NCBI RefSeq assembly: GCF_002858765.1
Contig: NZ_PJRP01000010.1
Location: 62,001 to 126,000 of the forward strand
DNA: 64,000 bases
Direction: 5' to 3'
Source: Cupriavidus pauculus
GTDB taxonomy: Bacteria > Pseudomonadota > Gammaproteobacteria > Burkholderiales > Burkholderiaceae
Shown here: positions 22,187 through 29,454 of the stretch, piece by piece
Numbering within the stretch: the first letter of the stretch is position 1
Layout of the letters: the number at the start of each line of letters is the position of its first letter
Notes under the pieces: generated by a model
Told to the model about the DNA's origin: nothing
The model's database searches: none
Seen by the model: the letters and a program-made list of their open reading frames with translations, nothing else
Made by a program: the position numbers and the translations under genes

Positions 22187-22221
22187 AGACCGCCTTATAA
22201 GCGGTCTGATGAGACAACCAC
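22187..22221 (-). promoter_or_regulatory. Candidate cis-regulatory element in the ilvB leader (mini-frame plus hairpin)
   Basis: A nine-codon frame GTG GTT GTC TCA TCA GAC CGC TTA TAA runs from 22221 to 22195. Its stop lies in the loop of the stem AGACCGC/GCGGTCT (22187-22193 and 22201-22207). It encodes consecutive valines and a rare TTA leucine, but I see no GC-rich terminator downstream, so a classical attenuator is not shown. It may correspond to a conserved RNA motif upstream of acetolactate synthase genes. Confidence 0.4.
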
Positions 22222-22234
22222 TGATGTCGTGTGA

Positions 22235-22270
22235 ACCGTCGATGATACTGCAATGCACCAGCGCGGTAAA
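22235..22270 (-). promoter_or_regulatory. Promoter of ilvBHC
   Basis: Minus-strand TTTACC (22265-22270) and TATCAT (22242-22247) with a 17-nt spacer match sigma-70 consensus in four and five of six positions. The predicted start near 22235 gives a leader of about 140 nt. The rest of the 388-nt interval to the sigma-factor gene on the other strand holds that gene's own upstream region and nothing else I can assign. Confidence 0.55.
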
Positions 22271-22483
22271 TGAATCGGCGGAACTTTTTGCAAGACCGCA
22301 CCGGCACGGGGCAAACTCGCGACAATCGCGTATGGCGTCACGAAGCCAGCATGTCTGCACTTGAATACAGGAGTGGCAGAAGGCAGCTGTTTTTTGCTAG
22401 GATCGCAGACATTTCCGGGGTGCCACAGGACGAGTCCGGCACATTCGGCTTGGCCTGACCGCCCAACTGCTGTTTTCGCCTGC

Positions 22484-23050
22484 ATGGCCACCGACAAGGA
22501 ACTCTCAGACTTTCTCGCCAGCGTCGAACGTCGCGCCTTCAAACAGGCCGTGTTCGCCGTGCGTGACGATGAAGCTGCGCTGGACATCGTGCAGGACGCC
22601 ATGATCAAACTGGCGGAAAAATACGGCGACAAGGGGGCCAACGAACTGCCGCCCCTGTTCCAGCGCATCCTGCAGAACACCATCCACGACTGGTTCCGGC
22701 GACAAAAGGTCCGGAACACCTGGGTCACCCTGTTCTCGAACCTCCGTGACGACCGCGACGGCGACGACAGCGACCTGCTGGACACGCTGGAAGCCCAAAG
22801 CGGCACAGAGATGGCTGAAAGCAGCGCCGACAAGGTCGAGCGGGCCCAGGTCATGCATATCATCGAGCAGGAAATCCAGCGATTGCCCACGCGTCAACGC
22901 GAGGCTTTCCTGATGCGTTACTGGGAGGATATGGACGTCGCCGAAACCGCAGCCGTGATGGGCTGTTCGGAAGGCAGCGTCAAGACGCACTGTTCCCGCG
23001 CCACGCATACGCTGGCGCAAGCGTTGCGTACGCGGGGAATCCGACTATGA
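22484..23050 (+). CDS. ECF-type RNA polymerase sigma factor
   Basis: A 188-aa sigma-70 family protein. Region 2 is visible in FKQAVFAVRDDEAALDIVQDAM to LFQRILQNTIHDWFRRQK. Region 4 follows (LPTRQREAFLMRYWEDMDVAETAAVMGCSEGSVKTHCSRA). An acidic loop (RDDRDGDDSDLLD) separates them. The ATG at 22484 gives MATDKELSDF. The stop overlaps the next gene by 4 nt (ATGA), so it is co-translated with a membrane protein that could be its anti-sigma factor. The stress or signal is unknown. Confidence 0.9.
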   Translation: MATDKELSDFLASVERRAFKQAVFAVRDDEAALDIVQDAMIKLAEKYGDKGANELPPLFQRILQNTIHDWFRRQKVRNTWVTLFSNLRDDRDGDDSDLLDTLEAQSGTEMAESSADKVERAQVMHIIEQEIQRLPTRQREAFLMRYWEDMDVAETAAVMGCSEGSVKTHCSRATHTLAQALRTRGIRL

Positions 23051-23490
23051 GCAGAAACGAACGAGATATCCAGGAACGGCGCTTCGCCCATGAGATCCGG
23101 GTGGCACTCGATGCCTCCGCGGAGGCGCTGCCGCGGGACATTTCCGAACGGCTTGCCGCCGCGCGGCGCATGGCGCTGGCCGCCAAGAAGGCAGAAGTAC
23201 GCGCTCACGTGCCGCAACTCGCGCTGCCGGGCGCACCGCATGGCTACGCCTTCGATGACGAGGACGACACCCCGCTGCACCGCGCTGGTGCGTGGCTGCG
23301 CAAGCTGGCGCTGGTGTGGACGCTGATCGCGCTGGGTGCCGGCCTGATGGGTATCTATCACTGGCAGCAGCAGAAGCGCGTCGAGGAACTCGCCGATGTC
23401 GACGCCGCGATGCTGCTCGACGACCTGCCTCCGACGGCATACGCCGACCAGGGCTTCCACGTGTTCCTGAAGCGGGACCGCGACCAATAA
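23047..23490 (+). CDS. DUF3619 family membrane protein, possible anti-sigma factor
   Basis: 147 aa with an N-terminal soluble part of about 85 residues (ERRFAHEIRVALDASAEALP), a single membrane helix at about residues 88-107 (LALVWTLIALGAGLMGIYHW) and a periplasmic C-terminus. This topology, the ATGA overlap with the ECF sigma gene and the position immediately downstream are those of single-pass anti-sigma factors, but the family (DUF3619) is uncharacterised to my knowledge and no anti-sigma domain signature is obvious. The role is inference. Confidence 0.8.
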   Translation: MSRNERDIQERRFAHEIRVALDASAEALPRDISERLAAARRMALAAKKAEVRAHVPQLALPGAPHGYAFDDEDDTPLHRAGAWLRKLALVWTLIALGAGLMGIYHWQQQKRVEELADVDAAMLLDDLPPTAYADQGFHVFLKRDRDQ

Positions 23491-23491
23491 G

Positions 23492-24292
23492 ATGGCCTGC
23501 GCACCTTCCCGTACCGACGCATTCCGTCGCCGGCTCGCCGCTCTTTGCGCTGCCGGCGCAACCCTTGCTGCACTTTCCATCCATTCCGTGATGGATGAGG
23601 CCCACGCACAGGGGCCGCAGGCCCAGTCGGCCAGCCAGCCGGCGGCGCGCCCGGTCATCAACGCCCACCCGACCTGGCAGGAACTGTCCGCATCGCATCG
23701 TCAGATCCTGGCGCCGCTGCAACCGCTCTGGGACACCATCCCGGAACTGAACCGCCGCAAGTGGCAGCGCATCGCCGATCTTTACCCCACGCTCAAGCCC
23801 GAAGAGCAGCAGCGGCTGCAGGAACGGATGACCGAGTGGGTCCGGATGACGCCGCAGCAGCGCCGCCTGGCACGCGAAAACTACCAGATCACGCGCCAGC
23901 TGCCGGCGGAAAAGAAAGCGGAAGCGTGGGATCGCTATCAGCAACTGCCTGAAGAGCAGAAGAAGAAACTGGCCGCCGCCGAAAAGGTGCCGCGCCGCCC
24001 GGGCGCCGTGAGCGCGTTGCCATCGGGCAAGCGCCCGCCGGCCGATACGACCCGGCAGCTCCATCATCAGGGCCGCCCGGCCAGTGCACCGGAAGCCACG
24101 CCGGCCTCCGCGCCTGCGGCACCGGCATTGGCGGGAGCATCGGCGGCAACCGCGCCGGTGGCTCCAGCCCCCGCGCCAGCCGCGCCGGTTGCCGCGATGC
24201 CGGCCTCGCCCGCCCAGGCACCGACGCTTTCGCCGCCCGTGACGGGCGAAGCGGCCACTGACTTCAACCAACCCGAATCGCAGCGCCCGTAA
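23492..24292 (+). CDS. DUF3106 family secreted protein
   Basis: 266 aa with a signal-peptide-like N-terminus (LAALCAAGATLAALSIHSV, probable cleavage around AHA-QG). A Trp/Gln/Glu-rich helical region follows, with repeated LAPLQPLW, W-x-R-I-A and EEQQRLQERMTEWVRMTPQQR units. After about residue 200 there is a long Ala/Pro-rich tail, probably disordered. The helical repeats resemble the periplasmic LTxxQR-type stress proteins only loosely. It starts one base after the DUF3619 stop, so it belongs to the sigma-factor operon. Function unknown. Confidence 0.82.
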   Translation: MACAPSRTDAFRRRLAALCAAGATLAALSIHSVMDEAHAQGPQAQSASQPAARPVINAHPTWQELSASHRQILAPLQPLWDTIPELNRRKWQRIADLYPTLKPEEQQRLQERMTEWVRMTPQQRRLARENYQITRQLPAEKKAEAWDRYQQLPEEQKKKLAAAEKVPRRPGAVSALPSGKRPPADTTRQLHHQGRPASAPEATPASAPAAPALAGASAATAPVAPAPAPAAPVAAMPASPAQAPTLSPPVTGEAATDFNQPESQRP

Positions 24293-24422
24293 TACCCCCG
24301 CCGGGCACCTGGCCCACCCTTGTCAGGTTCCGCGCCCCCTGGCCTTCCCCGCCAAGACATCCCGCAATGGCCAGCGATGCGCCGTTTGGCATAATGGCCG
24401 CTTCCCCGATCCGTCACGCGCC

Positions 24423-24962
24423 ATGCCTGCCGCCACGCCAGCCGCTTCCGCCCAGACTCCAGCCACGCCACCACGCACGCCCCCGCTGGGCCGCCGCCTG
24501 CTTTGCATGCTCTATGAAGGCGTGCTGCTGTTCGGCGTGCTGATGCTCGCCAGCGCCGTCTCGGTCCTGGCCCGCCCGCTGCTGGTGCAGCTTGGGCTGA
24601 ATCACGTGTACGTCGACCAGGTCTGGATGTTCGTCGTCCTCGGGGTCTACTTTTCGTGGTTCTGGCAGCGCAACGGCCAGACACTGGCGATGCAGACCTG
24701 GCGCATCCGCCTGGAGACGGGCGCCGGCCAGACGCCGGGCTGGCCCAAGGCGATGCTGCGCTACGTGCTGGCCTGGCTGTGGCTGCCGCCTGCGGCAGCC
24801 GTGGGACACGCGATGGGCCTCACCCTTTGGCCATTCATCGGCGTACTGACCGCCGGGCTGTTCATTTGGATGTCTCTGGCCTGGCTCGATCCGAGCCGCC
24901 AGTTCCTGCACGATCGCCTGGCCGGCACCCGCCTGACCGACCTGCGCCCGCTGCAGCCATGA
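24423..24962 (+). CDS. RDD family membrane protein
   Basis: 179 aa. After an Ala/Pro/Thr-rich cytosolic start, the RDD signature begins with RRLLCMLYEGVLLFGVLML (helix 1). Two or three further hydrophobic helices include VWMFVVLGVYFSWFW. The QTLAMQTWRIRLE motif and the C-terminal DPSRQFLHDRLAGTRL, typical of the family, are present. RDD proteins are putative transporters or membrane accessory proteins of unclear role. Its stop overlaps the start of the next gene (ATGA). Confidence 0.85.
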   Translation: MPAATPAASAQTPATPPRTPPLGRRLLCMLYEGVLLFGVLMLASAVSVLARPLLVQLGLNHVYVDQVWMFVVLGVYFSWFWQRNGQTLAMQTWRIRLETGAGQTPGWPKAMLRYVLAWLWLPPAAAVGHAMGLTLWPFIGVLTAGLFIWMSLAWLDPSRQFLHDRLAGTRLTDLRPLQP

Positions 24963-25960
24963 GCCTGACGGCCGCCGCCCTGCGTCGCGTCGCCGTGCTG
25001 GTACAGACGACGGCGGCGTGCGGATTGGCGGCCTGGCTGGCACTGGGCCACGGCTGGGCATGGGCGCCGGCACTGGCCGCAGGTCTGGCCGCCGTCCTGC
25101 TGGCCTTCGGCGCCAGCGTTGCGATGGCATTCGGCACCACGCTTGGCGGCCTCGGCATCCCACGCAGAGACCGGCTACCGCTACCGGACCAGGCGCCCGC
25201 GCGTCACCGCCTTGGCACAGGCGCCGCGCTGCGCTGCTATCTGGCCGAATGCCGGGCTGTCTTCCGCATGTTCAACTGGCTGCAGCCATTCCGCTCGCGG
25301 CTGACCCTTGCGCAGCCGCCTCGGCCCCTGCCCGATACGCCTCACGTATTGCTGGTACACGGCTACGGCTGCAACCACGCTGTCTGGCTCGACATGGCGC
25401 CGGCGCTAGCCGCCGCAGGCTACTGCTGCGAAGCCATCGATCTGACGCCGGTGCTTGGCGACATCGACGACTACGCCCCGCCGCTGCTGGCGCGCATGCG
25501 CGAGATGCAGGCGCGCACGGGCCAGGCCCCACTGCTGGTGTGCCACAGCATGGGCGGACTGGCCGCACGCGCCGCGCTGGTGCTGGCGGAACAGGCCGGC
25601 GGCGGCGCGCCCTGCGCGGGCATCGTCACGCTGGGCAGTCCGCACCAGGGCTGCGCGCTGGCGCGCTTCGGCAGCGGCGTCAATGCGCGGCAGATGCGAT
25701 GGCAGAGCCCATGGCTGACCACTCTGGCCGCCGCCGAGACCCCGGCGATGCACGCGCGCATCGTTTCGGTTTTCAGCTGGCACGATTCCATCGCCGGCCC
25801 GCCGGGCACGTCGTGGCTGGACGGCGCGCAGCACCTGGCGCTCGACGGCATCGGCCATGTGTCGCTGCTGCGCGACCCGCGCGCCACGCAGGCCACGCTT
25901 GCGGCGCTGGCCATGCTCCAGCGGCAACCCGCCGCCACAGCCATCGGCGCGACCCACTAG
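24959..25960 (+). CDS. Lipase-like alpha/beta hydrolase with N-terminal membrane segments
   Basis: 333 aa. The first about 60 residues contain two hydrophobic stretches (QTTAACGLAAWLALGHGWAW and ALAAGLAAVLLAFGASVAMA), anchoring it in the membrane. The alpha/beta-hydrolase core starts at VLLVHGYGCNHAVWLD (oxyanion region), with the nucleophile elbow CHSMGG (the first Gly of the usual GxSxG replaced by Cys). LGSPHQG is present, and a likely catalytic histidine lies in GHVSLLRDP near the C-terminus. It resembles triacylglycerol lipase-type enzymes. It overlaps the RDD gene by 4 nt and is just upstream of the phospholipid-remodelling-like genes. Confidence 0.82.
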   Translation: MSLTAAALRRVAVLVQTTAACGLAAWLALGHGWAWAPALAAGLAAVLLAFGASVAMAFGTTLGGLGIPRRDRLPLPDQAPARHRLGTGAALRCYLAECRAVFRMFNWLQPFRSRLTLAQPPRPLPDTPHVLLVHGYGCNHAVWLDMAPALAAAGYCCEAIDLTPVLGDIDDYAPPLLARMREMQARTGQAPLLVCHSMGGLAARAALVLAEQAGGGAPCAGIVTLGSPHQGCALARFGSGVNARQMRWQSPWLTTLAAAETPAMHARIVSVFSWHDSIAGPPGTSWLDGAQHLALDGIGHVSLLRDPRATQATLAALAMLQRQPAATAIGATH

Positions 25961-25986
25961 CCGTCGCGGCGCGCCACGGCCCGCAA

Positions 25987-26026
25987 GCTTCATGTGACAT
26001 TCATGTTTCCGTCACGGCTCCGTCAT
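25987..26026 (+). promoter_or_regulatory. Tandem Pho-box-like half-sites
   Basis: Four 7-bp units start at 25987, 25998, 26009 and 26020, exactly 11 bp apart: GCTTCAT, CATTCAT, CCGTCAC and CCGTCAT. All share TCAT or TCAC at their 3' end. The PhoB consensus is CTGTCAT-N4-CTGTCAC. The last two units differ from it at one base each, counting either permitted end base (T or C), and the outer two are weaker. The array sits directly before the metallophosphoesterase gene and overlaps its upstream ATG candidate at 26025. Confidence 0.65.
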
Positions 26027-26069
26027 GCGGCGCTGGCTCAATGCAGCCATCGCCGACACCGGGGCCACC

Positions 26070-27065
26070 ATGGTTCAAGCCATCCGATCTGCACGCGGGA
26101 GTTTGTCGAGGGTTGCGCAGCGTTTGCGCGGCAAGCCTGACACGACGCTCTCGATGTCTGCCGCCTTTGCGGCGTTCATGCCGCCGCAAGCCGATCTGCC
26201 CCCTGCCCGCGCCACCCCCCTGCAAGACACCGCCGACGCCGGCACCCGCCCCGTGGCCGCCGGAGAACCTTCCGCGCACCGCTACCGCGCCATCTGGCTG
26301 TCCGATATCCACCTGGGCACGCCGGGCTGCCAGGCCACCTATCTGCTCGACTTCCTCAAGCACAACGACTCGGACGTGCTCTACCTGGTGGGCGACATCA
26401 TCGACGGCTGGCAACTGCGCCGTGGCTGGTACTGGCCGCAGAGCCACAACGACGTGGTGCAGAAGCTGCTGCGCAAGGCGCGCAAGGGCACCGAGGTGAT
26501 CTACATCCCCGGCAATCACGACGAAGGCGCCCGCCAGTTCGACGGCCTGGCCTTCGGCGACGTCAGCGTGCGCGAAGACGCCGTGCATGTGACGGCCACC
26601 GGCAAGCGGCTGTGGGTGGTGCATGGCGACCTGTTCGACGGCGTGGTCCAGCATGCCAAATGGCTGGCCTACCTGGGCGATTCGCTCTACACGATGATCC
26701 TGGCGCTGAACCGACACTTCAACCGCGTGCGCGCCCGGCTGGGATTCGACTACTGGTCGCTGTCCCAATACCTGAAGCACCAGGTCAAGAACGCAGTGAG
26801 CTACATCAACTCGTTCGAGCACGCGATGGTGGACGAGGCGCGCCGCCGGGGCTGCGATGGCGTGGTCTGCGGCCACATCCACAAGGCCGAGATCCGCGAG
26901 GTGGACGGCCAACTCTACTGCAACGACGGCGACTGGGTGGAAAGCCTTTCGGCGCTGGTGGAGACCATGGAAGGCGAACTGAAGATCGTCTACTGGACCA
27001 CGCTGATCGATCCCCCGGAGCCGGCCACCCGCCGGCGTCGCCGGACTGCCGAGATTGCGGCCTGA
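26070..27065 (+). CDS. Metallophosphoesterase, PlcP-like phospholipase C (often annotated UDP-2,3-diacylglucosamine diphosphatase)
   Basis: A calcineurin-type phosphoesterase with all metal motifs: SDIHLG (D79, H81), GDIIDGW, GNHDE, VHGD and GHIHKAE. The C-terminal CNDGDWVESLSALVE segment is, from memory, characteristic of alphaproteobacterial PlcP, which cleaves phospholipids to diacylglycerol when phosphate is short. The family is related to LpxH, hence the common annotation. Its pairing with a glycosyltransferase and DgkA, and the Pho-box array in front, favour the PlcP role. I chose ATG 26070 because the ATG at 26025 overlaps the Pho box; that longer start would add 15 residues. About 70 N-terminal residues before the domain are poorly conserved in appearance. 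Confidence 0.75.
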   Translation: MVQAIRSARGSLSRVAQRLRGKPDTTLSMSAAFAAFMPPQADLPPARATPLQDTADAGTRPVAAGEPSAHRYRAIWLSDIHLGTPGCQATYLLDFLKHNDSDVLYLVGDIIDGWQLRRGWYWPQSHNDVVQKLLRKARKGTEVIYIPGNHDEGARQFDGLAFGDVSVREDAVHVTATGKRLWVVHGDLFDGVVQHAKWLAYLGDSLYTMILALNRHFNRVRARLGFDYWSLSQYLKHQVKNAVSYINSFEHAMVDEARRRGCDGVVCGHIHKAEIREVDGQLYCNDGDWVESLSALVETMEGELKIVYWTTLIDPPEPATRRRRRTAEIAA

Positions 27066-27230
27066 TCGCGGTCTGATCGCCGCCCGATCGATGCCTGATG
27101 AAGCCTGACGGTGCCGGGTGCACGGTCCCGTCAGGTACGCGAGCCACCGCCAGTCCGCAGCGCCCCGCGGCCTGCCTGGCGTGGGCCGCCACCCCACAAC
27201 ACCACGGCGCAGCCGCCCCAAGGAGCCTCA

Positions 27231-28349
27231 ATGAGAGTCATGATTGTCACCGACGCGTGGGAACCGCAGGTCAACGGCGTGGTTCGCACGCTGAAGTCGA
27301 CCCGCCGCGAACTCGAAGCCATGGGTCACACGGTGGATCTGCTCACCCCGCTGGAATTCCGCACGGTGCCCTGCCCGACCTATCCGGAGATCCGCCTGTC
27401 GATCCTGCCGGCCACCAAGGTCCGCCGCCGCATCGACACCTTCCAGCCGGATGCCCTGCACATCGCCACCGAAGGCCCGCTGGGGCTGGCCGCGCGCGCC
27501 TACGCCCTGAAGCATCGGCTGCCGTTCACCACCGCCTATCACACGCGGTTTCCGGAATACGTGCAGGCGCGCTTCGGCATGCCGCTGGCATGGACCTATC
27601 GCTTCCTGCGCTGGTTCCATGGCCCGGCGCGTGCCGTCATGGCCCCGACCCCGGTGGTGCTGAAGGATCTGCACGACTACGGCATCACGCACGGCGTACT
27701 GTGGACGCGCGGCGTGGACCTGGACGTCTTTACCGCGCAGCGAGCAAACGTTTTAAACACCGCACATCCGATCTTCCTTTACGTGGGCCGCGTTGCCGTC
27801 GAAAAGAACGTCGAAGCCTTCCTGCAGCTCGACCTGCCCGGCTCCAAGTGGGTGGTGGGCGATGGCCCTGCGCTGGCCACGCTGAAGGCGCGCTATCCCA
27901 CGGCCAACTACCTCGGGGTGCTCAAGCAGCCTGAACTGGCGAAGGTGTATGCTTCGGCAGACGTCTTCGTGTTTCCCAGCAGGACCGATACCTTCGGGCT
28001 GGTTCTGCTGGAAGCACTGGCCAGTGGGCTGCCTGTGGCGGCGTACCCGGTGACGGGTCCGATCGACGTACTGGGTGACAGCCCCGCCGGCGTGATGCAC
28101 GAAGACCTGCGGGAGGCCTGCCTGGAAGCGTTGCGCATCGACCGCGCAACCGCACGTGCCCATGCGGAGAAGTTCTCGTGGCGCGCGGCATCCGAGCAGT
28201 TCCTTGCGCATCTGCGTCCGTTGCCCAGCGCGGCGGACGAATCCGACCACCCGGAATCTTCCGTCGCACCCGCTCATGGCCAAACCCCAACCCACGCTAC
28301 CGCCCGATCCGTCGCTGCATCGGCCGACCGCCACCCGGGTGGCGGCTGA
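27231..28349 (+). CDS. GT4-type glycosyltransferase, Agt-like (glycolipid synthesis candidate)
   Basis: 372-aa GT-B fold glycosyltransferase. The N-terminal acceptor domain begins MRVMIVTDAWEPQVNGVVRT. The donor domain includes FLYVGRVAVEKNVEAFLQ and the E-x7-E-type motif SRTDTFGLVLLEALASG. It resembles SQD2/Agt enzymes that add sugar to diacylglycerol. The ATG at 27231 has AAGGAGCC upstream. It follows the PlcP-like gene by 165 nt. The last roughly 25 residues are read through the start of dgkA in another frame (74-nt overlap) and do not look like part of the enzyme fold. The acceptor is inferred from context only. Confidence 0.8.
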   Translation: MRVMIVTDAWEPQVNGVVRTLKSTRRELEAMGHTVDLLTPLEFRTVPCPTYPEIRLSILPATKVRRRIDTFQPDALHIATEGPLGLAARAYALKHRLPFTTAYHTRFPEYVQARFGMPLAWTYRFLRWFHGPARAVMAPTPVVLKDLHDYGITHGVLWTRGVDLDVFTAQRANVLNTAHPIFLYVGRVAVEKNVEAFLQLDLPGSKWVVGDGPALATLKARYPTANYLGVLKQPELAKVYASADVFVFPSRTDTFGLVLLEALASGLPVAAYPVTGPIDVLGDSPAGVMHEDLREACLEALRIDRATARAHAEKFSWRAASEQFLAHLRPLPSAADESDHPESSVAPAHGQTPTHATARSVAASADRHPGGG

Positions 28350-28773
28350 AGTGGAAACCGAATATTCGATCGCCAACAATCCGCACAAGGGCAACCGCGG
28401 CCTGACGCGCGCCTGGCATGCCGCGATCAACTCGCTGTCGGGCCTGCGCTACGCGGTGCTCGAAGAAAGCGCGTTTCGCCAGGAACTGACGCTGGTGGTC
28501 ATCCTGACGCCATGCGCGTTCATCCTGCCGGTGTCCGTGGTCGAACGCGTGATGCTGCTGGGCACGCTGTTGCTGGTGCTGATCGTGGAACTGCTCAATT
28601 CGAGCGTGGAAGCGGCCATCGACCGGATCTCGCTGGAACGCCACAGCCTGTCCAAGCGCGCCAAGGACTTTGGCAGCGCCGCGGTGATGCTGGCACTGAT
28701 CCTGTGCGGCGGCACGTGGATAGCGATCGGCGGCCCGCACGTGGTGCGCTGGATCGGGATGCTGCTGAACTAG
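28276..28773 (+). CDS. dgkA: Diacylglycerol kinase (prokaryotic DgkA)
   Basis: 165-aa integral membrane kinase phosphorylating diacylglycerol to phosphatidic acid. After a soluble N-terminus of about 40 residues come AWHAAINSLSGLRYAVLEESAFRQE, three membrane helices, and the catalytic signature LLVLIVELLNSSVEAAIDRIS. KRAKDFGSAAVML follows. Start uncertain: ATG 28276 overlaps the glycosyltransferase gene by 74 nt and has no clear ribosome binding site; GTG codons at 28339 and 28351 would avoid most or all of the overlap. In this context it could recycle diacylglycerol released by the PlcP-like enzyme. Confidence 0.93.
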   Translation: MAKPQPTLPPDPSLHRPTATRVAAEVETEYSIANNPHKGNRGLTRAWHAAINSLSGLRYAVLEESAFRQELTLVVILTPCAFILPVSVVERVMLLGTLLLVLIVELLNSSVEAAIDRISLERHSLSKRAKDFGSAAVMLALILCGGTWIAIGGPHVVRWIGMLLN

Positions 28774-28820
28774 CGCGCCTGAACCGGCCCGTCTCAACTC
28801 GCTGTTTCGCCAGAAAGCAG

Positions 28821-28849
28821 AACGCCGCCATCGCTGGCGGCGTTTTCTT
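28821..28849 (+). terminator. Rho-independent terminator after dgkA
   Basis: The stem AACGCCGCC/GGCGGCGTT (28821-28829 and 28836-28844) with a 6-nt loop is followed by TTCTTAT. It lies between convergent dgkA and the LOG gene, so it may serve both. Confidence 0.9.
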
Positions 28850-28869
28850 ATCCGGATGGGCTGTCAGGC

Positions 28870-29454
28870 TTACGTCTTCTCGCGTCCTGCCTGCCACTTG
28901 TCCACGCGCACGCGCGGCGCGGCGGCCAGCTGGCCGAGCAGATCCTGCGACGATGCCGATACGTGCAGCATGTCGGCGTGTACCTGCTTCAGGAATCCCT
29001 CGCCCACGGCGTGATTCAGGAAGGCCAGCATGCCGTCGTAGAACCCGGCCACGTTGAGCAGGCCCACCGGCTTGTCGTGATAGCCAAGCTGGGCCCACGT
29101 GAAGGTCTCGAACAGCTCCTCGAACGTGCCCACGCCGCCGGGCATGGCGATGAAGGCGTCAGAGCGGTCAGCCATCATCTGCTTGCGTTCGTGCATGTTG
29201 CGCACCACGTGCAGCTCGGTCAGGCCGCGATGGCCCACTTCCTTCTGCATCAGCGCGTCGGGAATCACGCCGATGGCCGTGCCGCCGTGCGCCATCACGC
29301 TATCGGCCACGATGCCCATCAGCCCCACCTTGCCACCGCCGTAGACCAGCGCCAGGCCCTGCTCGGCCATGGTCTGCCCCAGTGCCTTGGCCGCTTCGGC
29401 ATATTCCGGCCGGAAGCCGGGGCTGGAACCGCAATACACGCAAACGGATTTCAC
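28870..29454 (-). CDS. LOG family protein (TIGR00730, cytokinin riboside 5'-monophosphate phosphoribohydrolase-like)
   Basis: 194-aa Rossmann-fold protein with SVCVYCGSSPGFRPEY at the N-terminus and the family motif PGGVGTFEELFE at about residues 105-116. LVYGGGKVGLMG forms the nucleotide-binding loop. LOG proteins hydrolyse nucleoside monophosphates to free base and ribose 5-phosphate. The physiological substrate in bacteria is often unclear. Its ATG overlaps the stop of the TetR gene upstream by 4 nt. Confidence 0.92.
   Translation of the reverse strand: MKSVCVYCGSSPGFRPEYAEAAKALGQTMAEQGLALVYGGGKVGLMGIVADSVMAHGGTAIGVIPDALMQKEVGHRGLTELHVVRNMHERKQMMADRSDAFIAMPGGVGTFEELFETFTWAQLGYHDKPVGLLNVAGFYDGMLAFLNHAVGEGFLKQVHADMLHVSASSQDLLGQLAAAPRVRVDKWQAGREKT

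Noticed and set aside
22096-22260. Ile/Leu-rich reading frame upstream of ilvB (including CSIIDGSHDISGCLIRPLI) as a leader peptide
   Set aside because: It has no plausible start codon at the predicted mRNA start and no stop before running into ilvB out of frame, so it does not behave as a leader peptide.
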